Shown: positions 39,401 through 53,279, counted from the stretch's first letter. The stretch is DNA of 64,000 nucleotides from Gavia stellata (GCF_030936135.1 NC_082603.1:14724880-14788879); one strand, 5' to 3'. Notes: generated by a model not told the origin, from the letters alone. Numbers and translations: made by a program.

Positions 39401-42400
39401 AAACTGAAAGCAAGCACAGGAATGTAAGTGTACTACAGACAAGAGTTGAGAGTTTGAACAGTAAGTTATCATCACTGAAGGAGGAAGCATTCCTTCCTAG
39501 CTTAACATAAAATAATACCTTTTTTTTTTAAATTTCAACAAACAAGTGACACCTTCAAATTTACACTGACAAACTCCAACAGCCTTATTTCAATGCTGCC
39601 CAGCAGCAGAAAATCTGTTGCAATAAGTTGGGTATTATCTCTGGCTTTTATCACATCTGAATGGTTTAGAAATGTGAGAGCCCTGTCTGGTCTGGCAGTT
39701 CAGCAACACTGCATTGATACTTGTTCTGAGATGTGAATGCTAATGCTAAAGGGAATGCAGCATAGGATTCACATTCTTTGTAATTCTTCCCGTGAGCATT
39801 TTTTTAGTGACACCTGCCTACTGCTGTAAGACTTGGACAAAATTATCTTTTAGGAAGGAAATAGGTTTCTTGGTGTCTAAAATCTACATGTGCAGCAGAC
39901 AGATGGCAGCTGTCGCATGACTGCACTTACTGGGGCGGGTAACACGAGAGTTGAGGCTGGGGCTCACCCTTTCCCTTTTTGGCTTCATGGTGGTGCAAAG
40001 TTTGCTTCTACTGTCAAGCTGTTGACAACTAGTTTCTACTACCCACTACCTTTTTACTGTTCTTTTACGTTCACTAGGAGGGAAGATTCAAGGCTCATAT
40101 TTCCAAAGAGAGCAGGTGACTAAGTTTTCTGAAAGTTTTGCTTCCCCCACAACTCCAGCTAGGCATAGGAAGGAAGACTATAGAGCTTCTAGGTTAACTG
40201 AAAGAAAGAGCAGAAAATTAACTGGGCATATATTGCAAAGAGTCCATAAAGTTTTTCATATACGCAGAGTTTTGGAGATTAGTTTTCTATTTCCTTATCC
40301 CATGCTGAAGGGAACAGACCACGAAGGAAATGTGATGTTACTCACTCTGGCATTAGTCCCCTTTTCCATCCTGGCTTGGGAGGGGCTGCCTTCTCATAAG
40401 TCAACATTCCTGTTGTTGTATAAAGCATTTTAGGAAATCATGATCATATTGTATTACCAGACAGACTATAACCAGCTGTGTGTTTAACTCCTCATTGCTC
40501 CTTACAGGCATAAACAGCAAGTGAGGGGTATCTTACAAAAAAGCAGCCTGTGATTTAATTAGAGTTGTGGTGGAAGTTTATAATTTCTTTCAACAGTCTT
40601 TATGTTCATGGCTGTCTCCTGCCATCAATTTAGTTTTGGAGTTAACTGTGTTTCAAATTGCAAAGTTGCTGTCAAGTACAGCAGGGATTCCTCTTTTGCT
40701 TCACCACAGAAAAGGCTTGGCTTTTTTTCTTGTTTTAATCTGATTGTGATACAAAACCTCTTTCTTTCTTACTAGAGAAAAACAGGAAACACCTTTATAC
40801 GCTGTTCTGAAAGCCATGTGCGTAGTGAGCTGTAACTGCTGATTAGGCCTTCAGTAAAATGCAGCTACAGCCCAGTCTGTTCACAAAAGAACATGTCTCT
40901 TGGCATCAGAGCAATGTTTCTGTGCAGCTAACAACATTCTGGTAGTTGTGCAGTTTTCCTGTACAATAGTGAGTTACTGAAGTCAGTAAAGCATTAGTGA
41001 TGGTTTGTCACCTTGAATTCATAGATATATTTCTTGACAAATTGTAAGGAAGGGTGAATATCTATTTTCAAAATTTTTTTTTTTACTGTCATGCCCATTT
41101 AACAGAATCAATGCAGCTGTTTTGAAGACTGCACAGGTGAAGACTGCATTTGTATAAAGAAGAGGGTGTTTTTTAGTTTTGAAAATTAAACTTTTTGAAC
41201 TTCTGGGAAGCTTTCACAGATTGATACAATGAGCTATAGCTATTGAAAGCAAGGGATAGTATAATTTAGCAAAGCATTAGTCTGACTGTGCATGTGGCTC
41301 TATGACTTGCTGTGGCTCCCTCTTCTACACTGTTCTTGCTGTGCTTCACTGTGTCAGATTTTTTTTTTCCCCCCCAAGGCCGAAGAACATCTTTTCCCTC
41401 AAAAACAAATGAATACAGGCCAGGGGGAGAAGCCAGGAAAAGTGTCTCTGTGTGAGTGTGCCTCTTAGCACGTTCTCTGCAGGTTCACCTCTCTTATCTG
41501 GAATCTGACATGTAGGTATGTTGATCACTCTGACTCCTGTTGTAGTGGGGAACAACCACCAGTGAAGAAAGTCATGCAGTTTGGTATCTATGCACACTGC
41601 CAGGGAAGTCAGGGAGGGGGGACAGAAGTCCCCAGGAGAAGGCTGGAATTCTCAGAGAGCACTTCTAGTAGGTCGTAACTAGGGAGGCAGTTTGGCTTTC
41701 CTCAGCAGCAGCTGCACTGTAGTTCTGTACCTTTGGAAAGCTTAGTATTTTAGGTAACAGCCTTACCTCTGTTCTACCACTGCTCAGCTACCCTGTGAGC
41801 AAGGCATTGCCTTGGCTCTATCTGACTAGGATTCAGCATTACAAGCCGAGAACAAAGGGAGGGCCTAGCCTGACTTCCATGGCTTTATCTGTGCCCACAC
41901 TCACTTTTTCAGAATAGGGCATCTGATTACTAAGGCTTTTAGCTCTCTAATAAAGAGGCAGAAAACTCAGGATCTCCAGTTTACACCTTTTCCCTTCCTT
42001 CCTAACCTGCATGACATCTGGGTTAGTTTGCGAAGGTCAGTGGATGGAGTGGTGCTCTCAGGACAGCATTCTCTCTGACCCGGGTCTGGTAATGTTATCT
42101 TTGAGGTAGCAGTATCGATGGTCAAACACATGAGGAAGACTCTGCATCATACTGACCTGTGATGCATGTGAAGGAATGATGCAACTTGAAATGGCTTGAG
42201 ACAATGGCATGACTGTAAAAAACAAGAAGATTGAGAACTAATGTGCAAAGCTGGAGGCAAGCCATGGGATGAGACAGAAGACTAAAATGAGCCACTAGTT
42301 TCTGGGAGAGTGGTGTTGCTAGTTTTGAAAGCATTTACTTTATATTTTGGTAGGGTAGCTAGGAAAAAAACATCATGGGCAAAGACCTGCCTTTCTTTTG

Positions 42401-45400
42401 AGATGTACCCACTTTCCACCTGAATAGCTTCAGAACAAACATCTGCATGTCCCCTTGTTTCTTTCAGTGACTCACCTCGATTTTTTTTTGTTTGCAGTCC
42501 AGTTAATTCTTGTAAGACAATTACAGTTATAAAATAGTTTCGTCTTTTCACTGCTAGCTGATCACATAAGTGCAGAAGCGGTGCTTACTTTTGAGTCTTT
42601 ACTGAACAGGTGAGTACACTTTCAGTGTCAGATAGAAAAATACTACTTACAGATAAGGAAGCTGAAGGATGTATCGTTACTCACTGTGCTCATAGTCAAA
42701 TAGAAAACCTGTAGTAGCTGCAGGAGCGGAACCTCCGAGTTCCACCCTCTCTCTGTGCCCTAATCTTCAAAAATACTCTTTAGTCTCATAGGAGGGGCTC
42801 TACGCAAAGTATATTTTATTCACTGGCAGTTAAAACAGTTTTCCATCACTGGTTGGTTTTCTCACTTGCTACTAGCTTCTGAGCCTTTTAGAAGTCGGCA
42901 TTTGTTCCTCAAACGAATTAAAGGTTACAACAGTGCTAGTCACACTACTTCATTACTCACAATTGTTGTTCAACTTAGTGCCATTTGTCACCAGCAAACA
43001 TGACCCAGAAACATCCATTTAATCAGAATAGATTTTTTTCTCCATTTAGGTATCTTTGTTTCAGATTAGTAACCCGAGTGACCAGGGTGGGAATGAATCA
43101 TTGTTTGATATTGCTGGGAAGAGTCTTAGGAGGTTATTAAAGATAAGGTGACATTACCTTGGAGGGAGAATCCTGTCCTGTTCAAGTTTGCTTGGAGTTT
43201 CTGAGTCTTTTGATAGTTGAATTTTGTTCTGCTTGTAGAGTGGCTATTTCCTGAGTGCTGATACAGGAGGCAGCCAAGAGAAAAATGTGTTCTTCCCTTC
43301 AGCTCCTTTTATGTGATTTGTCTCAGCTGCCTCCTGAAGACTGTAATCATGTGGAGTGGGCTTCTCTCAGCCAAAGATCCTTTTCTTCACAGTTCCTTTC
43401 TCTCTGGCATGTACTAAGGGGACTTGGAGGTTTTTGGGACAGCTGAGCCAATCTGTTGGCTTGCAGTACAAAAAGGAGTCATAGCCCCGTGTGTGTGAAT
43501 GTTAAAAACTTTCAATTTCATGTGAAGGTTCTCATGAGAGGCATTCAAAGGTGCTAAAGGTCTGTGGTACTAAATAAGATAGTGTAAAGGGCTAGAGCTA
43601 GGCTTGTGGTTGTTTCATATGACCAATTACAAGCAAAAATGAAGCTTGACTGGTTCTTGCTAACTCCTTGTTGATGATCATCCTACTTCCTAAGCTGTTC
43701 TCTGGCAACAATATGTAATATAAAGAACAGTAGGTGCCCTTTAATCTGATGTATATGGTCTGGAGGGTTGTTAGCTGGTTACGGAGGTTAAGGGAAAAAA
43801 ATCTGACTTATTAGGTTCCTTTTTTTGAGGATGAACATTGCATAGCACCACGTCAAAACTCTTATGACAAGGATAAACAAAACATGTCTTAGCTTTTCTG
43901 TGTATGTTTATTGGGATTTATCAAGAAGCAGCCTGGGATAATGCAAGGTGCTCTACGGTCTCCAAATTCCATTGAGGAATAGCCTTAGGAGAAAAAGCCT
44001 CTTGGTGTCTGTCAGTGGGATGTGATCAGGTTGTGCAGAATCTTCATTTGCCAAACACACCTATCCTGTGAGAAGTATCTGCAGTGTAACCTGTGACCAT
44101 CTTGACACAGAACATAGCTGAGTAGCATTTCAGTCCTACAGGGTTTACAGGTGCCAGGTCTGAAAAATGTAATGATAAGACTCCTTTTTACCTTCTTCCC
44201 CTGATGTGTATCCAGTTCTGAAGCTGTTTGAAATTTTAGGAAAGGAGGTAGGCTTGTAAGTGAAGAATTGCTTTGTCACCATTGCAGCTGATACAGCAAT
44301 AATTCTGGGAAAGATGCTATAAAAATAAATGTCTGCATTTTGAAATGTTTACTTCTTGGTTTCTCTGCAGCTGTTGCCCTAGTGACCTTTAATATTATCT
44401 TGCATCTTCCCTCCTGCTTGCTTTAGTACTTTTTAGAGGGGATGGGGGAATCTTCCTTTTTTAATTTGCCTATTTAGTCTCAGCTTGTGCCTTCTTTTTA
44501 TGCCCTATATTTTTGTGGTGATTAGCCACACCAGTATTTTAACGGAGGACTGTTGACATGGATGGCTTCAGGTGACTGGTGTCATTCAGACTGGCCATTA
44601 ACGAAGTTGCTCAGTGGTTTCATTGAGATTTCACTTGCATGCAGGCTTTCCAAGCTGAGATCATGGTACAGCACTTTTTCTCTCATGGTTTATTTTGGCC
44701 TCTCAATTAGCAATCAATTCTGCTTATAGAAACAACAAGTAAAATAAGAAATATCATTATCAGAAGGATTAAAAATACTAACTGAAAACAGGCACCTCAG
44801 TACCAAAAGTTATCACACATTCTTTCATATTGTGTGTGTAAATAAAATAGTTATAGCTTGTTCTGAGGTGATGAAAGTGTGGGTTGAAAAACAGCTTTCT
44901 GCAGTATTTTGTGAGAGGCAGAAAACTCTAGCAGATAGAGCACTGCCTCCGAGTAGAGAGTTCTAGCTTCCTTTTCTGACTTCAGCTATTGCATTGCAAA
45001 ATTTAAGTGCACAAAGCTTTGCTTAAGCCAATTACTATTAGGGCGGGGGGGGAAGGGAGAGGTATTTCCAAAGACTGAAGTCTTTCAAAATAACCTCTTG
45101 AAATTTTTATGTGAAGTTTTTGAGCATTAGGGAGAAGGTAAGAAGGTTAGTTTCTAAGCTGAGAGCGCGAAATGTCTGTCCAACCATTTCACTGAGCCCC
45201 TTTGAAATTCTGGCACTTTTGTGCCTGAGCAGAATGTAGGCACTCTAACAAATCTGATGATTAGTGCAAGTGTGATGCCTGAGACGTTTTAGCTTGTACA
45301 GAACAGATCTTGCCCACTCCTAAACCCCAGCTGCTTAATGTAGAGTGCAGCACACAGAAGACCACTGTGAAACTTCATTTGCCTCTCTTTAAAGCTATGC

Positions 45401-48400
45401 CAGCAACTGTACAGTATTACTGTTTCACTGAAAATACACAGAGCTCTTCATTGTCTTGTTGAACTTCCTCTTAACAATCTCAAAGCATGAAATTAATCCT
45501 TAGTTGTGTTGTAGTACACCTCGGTTAACAAACGTGTCACAGTTTTATTCCAATGACAAGCATGATTTCTGGAATTTTGGGGCCCTATTCAGTCTTTTAT
45601 TGTAGGTGGAAAGAATCTTTTTTCAATTTCAGTGGGTTCTGGCTCTAGTGGACCTCCTGTCCTCTGTAACTGTTGAATCCTTAGGACAGTAGTGGAATTT
45701 TTGGTATTTACTGCTTTCTTTGTGGTAAAGCTTTTCTTGAAAGTCTGATACTTCATGCTAGATTTCAAGAGGTAGAAATTGGAACACAGCCCAGGAAACT
45801 CTATTAGGAACAAACTGAATCTGCATAAGGTACAGGGTGAGGGTTAAAAATGCAAGTTCTGATACAGGTATGTGTTGCTTCTTTAGTGCAGGCTTGCTAT
45901 GGTGGAAGAGCAGTGCCTATGTTTGCATAAATGTCACATGTCTGCAGAGATCAAATGCTGGATGAGAAATAAATATTTGTGTCTGTAGAAGTGCTTGTAA
46001 GGTAATTGGTTACAAGTAGTCACGCACAATAGGGCTATCCATTTATTGCTTCAGTTCCACAGCATTCATAGATTGTTGGTGTACCAGGAAGTTTCCAAAG
46101 TAGTGTTCTCCCCTCTTTAATTTAAAGTAAAAATATGTATGCATTAATGCTAGGAAATCTATTCTTTAGAAGTTTAGTTAGTAGAGGGGTATAAGTTTCA
46201 AAGGTATTTCTAGGAGATTAATAAAATATGCCCCATTCCATCTTGTTGGTGTAGAAGCTACTTACTTCTGTGCTGTCCAGGTGCTGAGAAAACAAGTGTA
46301 TTTTTGTGAGACTATAAGTACATTTTTCTATTATACCAATATTTCATTAAGATATTCTGAAGTTATTTCTGCTGATTAGACAGGCCATTCCTGTCAAAAA
46401 TGTTTTATTCTTTTTTGACATTCAGACTTCAGTTTTAATGCAAAACCTGGTGAACAAAGGACAGATTCAGTGAATCTGACTGGCAGTGCTTGCGCAAAAA
46501 GGATAACTTGCTTCACTTCTTGTTGGCAAAGATGATGGAGAATCTTTGTAATGATCAATAGAAAAGAGAAAAATAACAATCAGAACAAGTGCTGTAGGGT
46601 ATAAAGTTGAATGCCCAACTTGTTTTTAATATGTGGCAGAATGGTTTAGAAGATCTGATTCCCAACGAAATACTTATCAGATAGTAACATTTTGCCCATT
46701 TCTGCACATCCTGTTCTTTGCTAAAAGGCAGAGGTGGAAGTCTGTCCTTCAGGTTACCAAAATGCCAAAGGGACTGGGATAAGATTTGAGGTTAACGGAG
46801 GCCACTTTCTGTACTGAACAAGGGCTGCTACTTTTGGGAAATGACTGCAGTGGCTTTCAGGTGCCAGATGGTAAGCTAGTTAGTTAGGCTGGTACCAGAC
46901 ATTTCAGCAGTTTTTGATGACTAAAGGTATACTACCAATGAGATTAAGGGTTAACTTGCTCCAAGACGCTCTAACAGTGAAGGGGAGAAAGAGAAACTCC
47001 TTGTTCTAAAAGTTTTTCTTCAGATGTGGTACAAAATGGGAAGAGTTCTAGCTAGCCACCTGAAAAATAGGCAAAACATAGCTTGGTATTTTTTTTTTTC
47101 TAGAACACAGCCTTGAAATAGTTAACAAGTTACATCAAGAGCAATTCATTTGCTTCAACCTATATTTAGTTTACTGGAAGAACCTTTAGGTTGTGAAATG
47201 TACGCTGTGTGTTCTTGTCCTTGTGCTAGAATGAAATATTTAAAAGAGGAAATGTTTTCAGTAATATTCCAGGAATCTTTGAATAAACACGGTTCCTATC
47301 AGCATGAATGGTTAAAATTTGAGCTTTTGGTCCCTTGAAAACAAACATGTTTCTGCTTTGATTCAAATTCTGCTCTGCCAGCGTAAAGGAGTTAAAACCG
47401 CAACTTAATGCCGCAGTAAAATAAGTATGTATAGGGGAAGCCACGGATGGCACAGAGCTGCCAGAGCTGCGTCTACATAGGGTCCTCTTCTCAGCTAACA
47501 GCACACAGAGTGCCTGCTATAGTGGGCTTGGAAAAGCAGTTTTTCCTCCCAGGTTTACAGAGAAAGTGGGGAGGTTAGTCCGTATAGCCGTTGTTTCTCT
47601 GATGGGCTTGAGCAGACGGAATATTGGCAAGTTGTAAAATCCATCTGGGATGGCCCCATTCCAGAGCTGAATTGACCAAAATTGATGCATGGTTTTGCCC
47701 TTTTTCAAGTTGGTTACAAAAACTTCCAAGCCAAATGCTGCCTTAGGTTACATATGACTTTCACTTTTACATCACTGGAAATGATTGGCAAGACTATTGC
47801 TTCAAATGTCTTAACCGAGATTAGGATAATGTTAAGACTGAGAGTAAGATCAGTGAGTATGTTTGACATACAACCTGCTAGCAATATTCTTACCATATGT
47901 GCATAAAAAAAGTTGAACCTCTCTGCTTCATGCACAATCTGTCCCTGTCTTCAGATCTTCATATCCACTGTCTCTTTAGACTGTAATGTCTTTTGCATGA
48001 TACAGCTTCCATCTGCAGGAAAGTGCTGTTTTAATGCAAATACTACTGTATCAGTAGAATGAAAACATTTTAAGTATTATGGCAGTATTAGAAGTTGCCT
48101 AGCCTTAACCAAAATAAGAAATAGTAAGTAATAAATTTGGTGCTAATCTTACCAAGTTTTTGCCTTTAAAAGGACTTCAGAATTAAGTAACAAAGAATAG
48201 AAGGTAGCTTGAAAGTTAGTTAACATACATTGGAAAGGTGAATGCAGAGATAGGTAAAAACTTCACAGGTAGTTCATTAGTTGTTCTTTAACACCCTTTA
48301 CTGTTTGGAGAGTAAAAGAACACCAGCACATCCCTATTATGAAGAAAAAACAGGTCACTAATGACAGATTCTGTTAAAAAGAAAGGAGGGAATGCAAAGG

Positions 48401-51400
48401 AATGCACTAAAACTGATGGAGAAGCACAGGACAGCTTTTTTAAAAGGAAGCATTATTTTTAATGCAATGTTTTGTTATGTATCTATGAAAGAGCAAACTT
48501 AAGCATCTTATAGGAGAGTACTCTCCCTGTGGTATGAAACTTCTTTCTTAAGTAGGCTCAGGACTTTTCAGTGTTGCCAATTGTTCACGGTTTTCATAGC
48601 ATTTTATTGCATGCTCTGTTTTTTTCTTATTGGGTATGTGTGTTACTGCATTTGCTTTGTTTTACAGTTGTACAGTTTTGGAGAGACAGTTTCTATAGTT
48701 TTCTGGACAGATACATGGAAGCCAGAAAGCTTTTTTGACAAGATTGAGAAGAACAGGCAGAATGGAATGCACACACTGTGCTTACTTGGTAAGCAGCAGC
48801 TACCGCCGTTCCTTAGCTACCATCTTCCACAGTGTCCAGAGACAATCGTGATAGGCATGAGATGAAGTCTGTGATTAAAGAAATGTTCTTAGCTAACATG
48901 TGTCTTTGAAAAGATACCAAAAATTGGAACGTTAGTGTATGTGTACTTAGAGTCAGTTCAGCCATTGTTCATGCTACAGCAGCCAGGAATTTCTTAATTC
49001 CGCTTCAGAAAATCCGTAAGAAATGATGCCTTTGTAGAAGTCAAATAGGACCAGGAGGCCCATATTTGCTCTAAAGATCACTGTGATTTTAAGCTAGATC
49101 CAGCTCAGGATCAAAATCAGATTGCAGTGAATGGCAGCTATCTTTCATTGACTTAATTAGGTTAGAGCTCAACATATTTGACTTTCTGGGGAGCTAAATC
49201 GTACATTTAATCACATTTCTATTTTGTAAGGTGATAGTCTTTTTCCTAAATTATCTTCTCTAAGGACGTTTTGGTAAAAGGTGATGGTCACCTGAGAAGC
49301 TTCAGTGCTGTAAAAAATCCTCACTGATCACGCAACTGAAACAGAATAGTGCTCCCATCTGACCACTGTCCCCAGGCTCTCCCATGGTGCTGTCTGATCT
49401 TTATCCTACCCAACAATCCTTGGCTGAAAGCCACATTCTGAGTAACTCTGCTAGTCTAGATAACTCCTTAGAGATTATGGAACTGCCTGCGTGTAAACTA
49501 TGAGGCACTTGCATATTTGTATATATAGTTATATACCTTTCTGTAACATCTTTTAGACACAGCTGGGATCTCTCAGTGCTAAATAAATTAATATTTTAAG
49601 TAAAAACAACGTCTATGGTAACTGGAGGATCCTGAGCAGGAAACAATTTAAATGTGTAAGCATCACTGCACATCAGACTTTCCAATGCCTTGAAAGTTGT
49701 TTGTTTTCAAAATTGGCTAAAAATCAGAATTCTAGTAATTTGTTTTAATGAAGGATGACTTCACAAGTGTTTTAAACAAGGATTATTACAACTGTAATAT
49801 GTTAAAACAAAGTAGTCTTCAGGTATTTTGTATAATCATTTCTAAGATCTCCCTTTTTAATTTTTTTTATACAGTAGCAAGACAGTAAAAATTTTGAAAC
49901 CATAAAATTGCATTATAAATCTCATGTTTCAGGGACAGTTGTGGTACCTGCATCTAATTGTAGCTCACAGCTGAAAACTACCAATTTCCAAATTAATTGT
50001 TCCCTTAATACTACTTGGCCACTGTGATCTATGTATTAATTGTTTATCCAACTAGACTAGATTACCAGCAAATGTGACATAAAAAGGTTAGTGCTGATAA
50101 ACTTCTGAATTCAAAGTGGCTTCACGGACATATAAGCAATTTGGTAAACTGTGCACTAATAATCTTGCAGCTTGGCATTTTAAACCCCTTTCTTCAGAGG
50201 CACTTTGTTTTAGGAGTTGAATGTATAACTTAAGCAATACTTTTTTTAAAAATGAAGATTAAAAATGTATCCAGCTTTCACTATGATAATATTTTGGGGG
50301 CATTTGAATACAGATAACATTCAGTTGCCTCTTAGAGAGATTGTGGTCAATTAGAGTTTCATAAAATTGCAGATGTGCAGAGTCTTACCTGACCCCTTCT
50401 CTTTTTTATTTTTGCCCAATTCCTTCTTTTTTCCCATAACAGAATGTTGTTCTAAATTTTGATTGGGACAGGAAGGAAGTGCTAACGAAAGTCAGGTTCC
50501 TGCATGGCAGTGATGTAATCACTGTTGATCAGTCACATTGTTTTACCTTTTGTGACCACAGCGTACTCGTAATTTAAGAGTAGTCCCAATACCCTGGTGT
50601 GTTTAAACATGCCGGCATTTAGCTATCCTATGGTAAATATGCCTGCTATTTGTATACTTAGCAGTATTGTTATTCGTCTATGTTGCTGTGAAATCTATGA
50701 AACTTGCCCTATCTTTGGGTAAAATCACATGCATAAAATCACAATACTTTTTGATTAATTAACATATGAAACAGTAGAATGTAATCCATATTCCTTTTTC
50801 CTGTAATAGCTAAAATGTTGTTGTAAAGCTGATAGAATCTGCTAATTAAATTAAGCTTTACCTACATAGAAAGCTAAGTGGGCAGTTTGTAGGGAACTTG
50901 CGTTTTAATATCTGTTTTGTTCTACAGATATTAAAGTGAAGGAGCAGTCTCTGGAGAACTTAATGAAGTGAGTCACCATTTTGAAAATATATGGAAACAC
51001 ACAGTGTATTTACAAAGGGGTTTTTTGTATAAGGAACAAAGGTTCTTTGCCCATAGTCTAATACTGAACTTACCTGCCTTCTCCTCTTATACTTCTCCGT
51101 GGCCACGGTCTTTTGTTTCTTAGAAGAAGCGGAACTTTTTTGTTCATTACAATAGGACTGGGCTTTATTTACAGTAACTGAATGAAGTTGCAGGAGAGCA
51201 TAATCTGTTTTTTAACTGTTTCTGTGAGAAGCATGAAGTCAGAATGTGGTAAGCTTTCAGTCTGGCAAATGAAGTGTTATTTTACTACTGTTCTGTCCCA
51301 TGCTGAAATAGATTAATAGCTGTAACAGTGTTCTGAATTCATTCTTCCTTACACTGGCTAGAAACAGTGTGAAGTACTGAATACATACCACACTTTTTAA

Positions 51401-53279
51401 ACAGCTAAATAAGCAATATATAGAAAATGCTTTTAAGTTCATTTAACTGTATTAAAAAAAGCTCTTGCCACATCTTAATCATCTCTCTGCAATCTATGTT
51501 TTGACAGTGGCAAATATAAATGATTACTTTATACACATGCTGTAACCCTGGTCTAAATTAACATTTGTGAAGTCTCACAGTATCATTGAGGTTTGTTTAT
51601 TCTGGAGTTTCAAAATAAAATCCATTTGACTGAATCCACAGTTGGCAAAGAAAGCAGCATTTCATTTAAGAATGTATTTCTAGTCTGTAATCATCTGTCT
51701 ACAGGACATTTGACAGAAAAACAGTAGTTTACCCTTGAATTTAAGTCTAATGCATCTTTCAGGAGTAGCTGCAAAACCTGCATATTGCTTCCAGCAGCTG
51801 AATTTGCTTTTAGGACTCAAATGATCTGCCAGCCGGAGGCCCTGCTGTTTCACAGGTGTGGCGAGAGCACAAGAGACTTCTGTCTTCGTTAAAAATTCCA
51901 CTCTTGTCTGAAAGGCCCAGCCTGAGAGCCTGGACCAGTTAAAGTTCAGTTTGCTGGTCTAGAGGTTTCTTGAAATAAACTGTAAGAAAGCTGGGGATAA
52001 TGAAATGGGTTATATATGAAATTTCTCTACGTTTCTCTCCCTGCAGAGGAAGAAGGATTTATGAGCCACCACGCTACATGAGTGTGAATCAAGCTGCAGA
52101 ACAGCTTCTTGCTATCATTCAAAACAGGAGGCTCCAAGGAGCAGAACCAGGTACTATTACTGCAATGTTTGTCTGCTACTACCCCTCTCAAGTCACACTT
52201 ACTCATGAGCCTCTGAACTCTACTCCCTTCCTCTTAATCTTAGCATTCTCTTGCTCTGACGTGGAATTGAGCTGCCTTAAATCCTAGTCATGAGATGGAT
52301 TTAACAGAGCTTGAACATAGCGTAGTTCAGCGAGCACAGATGAACGTGCACTAGTGGCTCCTGGAGGTTTAGTCAAAGCCTCAGTTTGGGAACCCTATAC
52401 TCTTTCCACCCATCTTTAACTGTGAGCTCTTTGATCTGTTAGTTGGAGGAGGCAGGATTCTGAGAATTTTAGATCAGTCGAGCTTCAAAGATCTCTGCTA
52501 TGTTTTATTTAGACTGGTCACACTCTGCTCTACGTGAATACCAGCATGAACCTAGGTTAACCCAATGATGCAGAACTGTGATTTTGACTTGAATTCTTAA
52601 CACTAGTCAAGAGCAAACTGTGAAAGATGTTTGTTGAGACCAAGGGTGAAATCACAGCAGCGATAAAGATGACTCAGTTATGTCACAGAGAAAGAATCTT
52701 TCTAATAGAAATTCATCTAGCTATATTCCTCCTTTTAAAAGTTTATTCCTTAAATACTGTTAAAATTAAAATCCTTTCATTTTATCCTTTATATAGAATG
52801 ACTCAGAAGCAGCAGTTTCCTCCAAGTGAATACATTTTGTATTCTACTTCTGCTGCCTTCCCATTCTTGCTTATAAACATCCCTAAGATACAGCTTTATT
52901 TTCTTTGAAGAACAAGCTTCTTTCTAGGCCACTCCAATGATTTATTAATTGGAGGTTTAAGAAAGCAGTGTCAAGGTTTAAGAATTTTGAGTACTTCTTC
53001 CTTTATGATAGGACTATTAGTCAATAAATTAAGCATTTCATCTTCTTTCTTCCAGAAATTACTGAAAACACAATTTGTGTTGGCCTTGCACGTGTGGGTG
53101 CTCTGGATCAGAAGATAGCTTCAGGCACACTACATGAGATGTCTACAGTGGAATTAGGTGGTCCACTACATTCTTTGATTGTTACAGGCACTATGCATCC
53201 TCTGGAATTAGAAATGCTTAAGCTTTTTTCTGTAGATAGTTCCAGTTTTGAAAATAATGCATTTCAAAGGACCATTTAA
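33290..53279 (+). CDS. DPH5: DPH5, diphthine methyl ester synthase (complete CDS, 7 coding exons)
   Basis: DPH5 is a cytosolic SAM-dependent methyltransferase that methylates the modified histidine of elongation factor eEF2 during diphthamide synthesis. Seven coding exons with GT/AG borders join without a frame break: 33290-33424, 35037-35161, 38468-38576, 48668-48788, 50928-50967, 52047-52150 and 53056-53279. They give 285 codons plus TAA, the same length as human DPH5. Visible family blocks are the N-terminal [11 protein letters not shown] (about residues 6-16), VGDPFGATTHSDL (about 82-94), [14 protein letters not shown] (about 110-123), [26 protein letters not shown] and [13 protein letters not shown]. 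The start is the first ATG in its exon, and the protein begins [10 protein letters not shown] as the family does. No stop, frameshift or missing block is seen. It lies head to head with an aldo-keto reductase and tail to tail with SLC30A7. Confidence 0.97.
33425..35036 (+). other. DPH5: DPH5 intron after the first coding exon
   Basis: GT...AG intron of 1.6 kb. Its first ~100 bp belong to the CpG island and the rest is AT-rich. No other feature recognised. Confidence 0.9.
35037..35161 (+). CDS. DPH5: DPH5 coding exon 2 (residues 46-87)
   Basis: Starts after the acceptor aatttctag and ends TTTGG|gtaaga. It encodes [21 protein letters not shown] through FLVVGDPF, and the split glycine codon is completed by the next exon. 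VVGDPFG is a core block of the diphthine synthase family. Length 125 nt, entering in phase 0 and leaving in phase 2. Confidence 0.96.
35162..38467 (+). other. DPH5: DPH5 intron (3.3 kb)
   Basis: GT...AG intron, AT-rich, with no recognised repeat, exon or RNA gene. Confidence 0.9.
38468..38576 (+). CDS. DPH5: DPH5 coding exon 3 (residues 87-123)
   Basis: Acceptor cttaacacag, donor TTACAG|gtaacg. Encodes [21 protein letters not shown] and then [16 protein letters not shown], near-identical in DPH5 proteins. Length 109 nt, and the exon leaves in phase 0. Confidence 0.96.
38577..48667 (+). other. DPH5: DPH5 largest intron (10.1 kb)
   Basis: GT...AG intron holding half of the gene. No nested gene or CR1 remnant was recognised. 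A potential 11-bp-arm hairpin lies at 43264-43336, and short G and T runs occur (45043-45053, 47090-47100). Confidence 0.9.
48668..48788 (+). CDS. DPH5: DPH5 coding exon 4 (residues 124-164)
   Basis: Acceptor tgttttacag, donor CTTACTTG|gtaagc. Encodes [17 protein letters not shown], then [20 protein letters not shown] and CLL, aligning to the human block around [14 protein letters not shown]. Length 121 nt, leaving in phase 1; the aspartate codon continues in the next exon. Confidence 0.96.
48789..50927 (+). other. DPH5: DPH5 intron (2.1 kb)
   Basis: GT...AG intron before the 40-nt exon. AT-rich and otherwise featureless. Confidence 0.9.
50928..50967 (+). CDS. DPH5: DPH5 coding exon 5, 40-nt small exon
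   Basis: A short exon between ttgttctacag and AATGAA|gtgagt. It encodes [13 protein letters not shown] plus the start of a lysine codon, equivalent to the human [14 protein letters not shown] segment. It joins in phase on both sides. It is too short for an ORF scan and was found from homology and splice-site fit. Confidence 0.95.
50968..52046 (+). other. DPH5: DPH5 intron (1.1 kb)
   Basis: GT...AG intron between the 40-nt and 104-nt exons. No feature recognised. Confidence 0.9.
52047..52150 (+). CDS. DPH5: DPH5 coding exon 6
   Basis: Acceptor ctctccctgcag, donor GAACCAG|gtacta. Encodes [20 protein letters not shown] and [15 protein letters not shown], corresponding to the conserved [13 protein letters not shown] block. 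Length 104 nt, leaving in phase 1. Confidence 0.96.
52151..53055 (+). other. DPH5: DPH5 last intron (0.9 kb)
   Basis: GT...AG intron ending in tttcttccag. No feature recognised. Confidence 0.9.
53056..53279 (+). CDS. DPH5: DPH5 last coding exon and stop
   Basis: Acceptor tttcttccag. The exon encodes [39 protein letters not shown] and a diverged C-terminal tail ending in QRTI, with TAA at 53277-53279. The [20 protein letters not shown]-type block of the family is clear. The last ~20 residues are weakly conserved compared with human. An AATAAA overlaps the stop codon, so the 3'UTR may be very short. Confidence 0.96.
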
